From the NCBI RefSeq assembly GCF_024721175.1, contig NZ_CP099399.1, positions 558,001-622,000 of the forward strand: DNA of 64,000 nt, in the 5' to 3' direction. Every line of letters starts with the position of its first letter. The stretch's first letter is position 1. Made by a program: the position numbers and the translations under genes. Shown in pieces: positions 62,167 to 64,000 of this stretch. Origin of the DNA: Rhizobium sp. Pop5. GTDB taxonomy: Bacteria; Pseudomonadota; Alphaproteobacteria; Rhizobiales; Rhizobiaceae. The notes under the pieces are model-generated. The model worked only from the letters and a program-made list of their open reading frames with translations, had not been told where the DNA came from and did no database searches.

Positions 62167-64000
62167 ATGGGGCGTCGGTTTTTCGGATTTTGCGCTGCAC
62201 TGATGCTGATGCTTGCCGCGCCGGCGGCTTTTGCAGCCGAAGTCATCGACAGCTTCGCCTCAGATATCACGCTGGAAAAGAGCGGCGCAATGACGGTGGC
62301 GGAAACGATCACCGTCAATGCCGAAGGCAACCGGATCAATCACGGTATCTTCCGGGATTTTCCGCTCTATTTCACCGATGCTGAAGGCCGTCGCCGCAGC
62401 GTCGATTTCGATGTGATATCGGTCAGGCGGGATGGCGAGGAGGAGCCTTGGCACACCGAGTCGATATCAGGCGGCATCCGCATCTATGCCGGTTCCGCCG
62501 ATGTGACGGTCACACCAGGCCATCATCAATATGTCTTCACCTATAGGACGAACCGCCAGATCCGTTATTTCGACGATCACGACGAACTCTATTGGAACGT
62601 GACCGGCAATGGCTGGATCTTCCCGATCCGCTCGGCAACGGCGACGGTGAAGCTGCCGTCGGGTGTTGCCGCCACGCAGACGATCTTCTTCACCGGCCCG
62701 CAGGGCGCCACGGGAAAGAATGCCCGCGTCAGCGAGACGAGCGCCGGCCCGATCTTCTCCACAACCGCTCCTCTCGATGCCAATGAGGGCCTGACCTTTG
62801 CGATCCGCATGCCGAAGGGTTCCATCGATCCGCCGAGCGCGGATATGGAAAGCACATGGTGGTTCAAGGACAACCGCAATTATTTCATCGGCTTCGGCGG
62901 ACTGGTCCTCGTCTTCGCCTACTACACGCGCGCATGGCTGAAGGTCGGCCGCGATCCGGCCCGCGGTGTCGTCGTGCCTCGCTGGGATGCGCCTGACGGC
63001 ATTTCACCGGCGCTGGTCAACTATATCGATAATAAGGGCTTCTCCGGCGGAGGCTGGACGGCGCTTGCCGCTTCTGCGCTCAATCTTGCGGTCCGCGGTT
63101 TCGTGACGCTCGGTGATCTCAAGGATTCGATTATCGTCCGCGGCACCGGCAAGCCGTTCGGCAAGGAGAAATTCCAGGCCGGAGAAGCCGAATTGCTGAA
63201 GGTAGCAGGCGGCGCCGGCTCGACGCTGACGATCGACAAGGCGAATGGCGAGCGGGTGAAATCCGTCGGCCAAGCCTTCCGCTCGGCGATCGAGAAGGAG
63301 CACCGCGGCAAATATTACAATTCCAATCTCGGCTATACCAGCGGCGGCATCGCGCTCAGCGCCGCCGCCCTGGTGGCGCTGTTTGTCTTTGGCTCGCTAG
63401 AGCCCGACACGATCGCGCTGATGCTGATTCCGATCGCCATCTCGGTCTTCGTTGCGGTCTTCGCTGCCGGCCTGGTCAAATCGCTGCATCGCGGCAAGTC
63501 GCTGTTCGGCAAGATCATGGCCGTCATCGCCGCGGCGGTCGGCGTTTTCGTCGGCATCAGCATTCTTGCCGTCATGGTCCTGACGCTCGCCTCGTCGCTG
63601 GTGGAGCTGCACGAAACGCCGATGCTGTTTGCTGTCGGCGGCATCGTGCTGCTGAATATCCTCTATTTCTTCATCATGGGTGCGCCGACCCCGCTCGGCG
63701 CCAAGATGATGGATGGCATTGACGGCCTGCGCCAATATCTCACTCTTGCCGAGAAGGACCGGATGAACACGGCAGGCGCACCTGAAATGTCGCCACGGCA
63801 TTTCGAGACGCTGCTTCCCTATGCGGTAGCGCTCGGCGTCGAAAAGCCCTGGTCGCGTACCTTCGAAACATGGCTTGCGGCAGCTGCCGCCGGTGCAGCG
63901 GCGGCCTATGCGCCCACTTGGTATTCCGGCAATTTCAACAGCGGCAGCTTCTCCGATCGCATCGGCGGCTTTTCCTCGTCGATGGCGTCCACCATCGCCT
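62167..64000 (+). CDS. DUF2207 membrane protein (copy B), 3' end outside window
   Basis: At least 611 residues, cut by the window edge. The Sec signal peptide [25 protein letters not shown] is followed by an extracytoplasmic DUF2207 domain ([52 protein letters not shown]). A membrane segment ([20 protein letters not shown]) precedes the conserved [14 protein letters not shown] pair of helices and [14 protein letters not shown] ... [21 protein letters not shown] follow. The Ser/Gly-rich tail ([20 protein letters not shown]) is typical. It is the conventional form of the family, unlike copy A. Confidence 0.9.
   Translation, partial: MGRRFFGFCAALMLMLAAPAAFAAEVIDSFASDITLEKSGAMTVAETITVNAEGNRINHGIFRDFPLYFTDAEGRRRSVDFDVISVRRDGEEEPWHTESISGGIRIYAGSADVTVTPGHHQYVFTYRTNRQIRYFDDHDELYWNVTGNGWIFPIRSATATVKLPSGVAATQTIFFTGPQGATGKNARVSETSAGPIFSTTAPLDANEGLTFAIRMPKGSIDPPSADMESTWWFKDNRNYFIGFGGLVLVFAYYTRAWLKVGRDPARGVVVPRWDAPDGISPALVNYIDNKGFSGGGWTALAASALNLAVRGFVTLGDLKDSIIVRGTGKPFGKEKFQAGEAELLKVAGGAGSTLTIDKANGERVKSVGQAFRSAIEKEHRGKYYNSNLGYTSGGIALSAAALVALFVFGSLEPDTIALMLIPIAISVFVAVFAAGLVKSLHRGKSLFGKIMAVIAAAVGVFVGISILAVMVLTLASSLVELHETPMLFAVGGIVLLNILYFFIMGAPTPLGAKMMDGIDGLRQYLTLAEKDRMNTAGAPEMSPRHFETLLPYAVALGVEKPWSRTFETWLAAAAAGAAAAYAPTWYSGNFNSGSFSDRIGGFSSSMASTIA

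Noticed and set aside
60188..62200. 670-codon minus-strand frame over lemA and aroA
   Set aside because: Both plus-strand genes have clear motifs and starts; the antisense product has no recognisable family.
1..64000. tRNA, rRNA, CRISPR arrays, prophage or transposase genes
   Set aside because: I looked for CCA-ending cloverleaf-like segments, spaced direct repeats and transposase motifs and found none convincing.

Overview
The window is a 64 kb piece of a Rhizobium-type alphaproteobacterial chromosome, closest in feel to the R. etli / R. leguminosarum group. The evidence is a GC-rich, densely packed genome; split b and b' subunits in the F0 ATP synthase operon; alphaproteobacterial families such as DUF4170, DUF2093, DUF2007 and PmbA; and intergenic palindromic repeats of the rhizobial mosaic type. 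Almost everything is ordinary core chromosome. I see no rRNA, tRNA, CRISPR array, prophage or complete insertion sequence.

Layout. 0-6 kb: a HAD phosphatase, ribF and ileS, interrupted by a minus-strand Phd/PIN toxin-antitoxin pair. 6-11.6 kb: a lipoprotein, tadA, an RluB-type pseudouridine synthase with a repetitive Arg/Gly/Asp tail, rsmD, a patatin lipase, and EVE and VOC proteins. 11.7-19.5 kb: a Kef-type K+ antiporter, PmbA, and a lipopolysaccharide block (inositol-phosphatase-like protein, DUF4170, waaA, HAD phosphatase, lpxK). 19.5-23.3 kb: an accessory cassette of a double-winged-helix GntR regulator and a three-gene sugar-type ABC importer, placed between lpxK and DUF2093-mutL. 23.4-29.7 kb: mutL, a PAS-PAS-receiver protein without a kinase, a GGDEF-EAL protein and a PRC-barrel protein. 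29.9-34 kb: a De Ley-Doudoroff-type galactose/galactonate operon (SDR, dgoK, dgoA, SMP-30) with a divergent IclR regulator. 34.3-40.1 kb: a LuxR solo, an intergenic region with a sigma-54-like promoter, a 26-codon frame and strong hairpins, then mrp, corA and kup. 40.4-44.5 kb: a SleB hydrolase and the F0 operon atpI-B-E-F'-F with promoter and terminator. 45-53 kb: rnhB, a PA0069-type radical SAM protein, small unknown genes, moaB-ispE, a TPR protein and a polyprenyl synthase. 53-64 kb: a methyltransferase, mntH with a Mur-like box, an S49 peptidase, glyQ, a small P-loop kinase, and a DUF2207-lemA-aroA-DUF2207 block that runs off the right edge.

The least explained material is: (1) the 35.1-35.6 kb intergenic region; (2) the GntR/ABC cassette; (3) the paired DUF2207 proteins around LemA; (4) the RluB tail; and (5) the intergenic repeats, one of which appears to supply the stop codon of its neighbouring gene. 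Start codons were chosen from Shine-Dalgarno sequences and family N-termini and differ from the longest open frame in many cases. All family assignments rest on reading the proteins by eye; no database search was possible.
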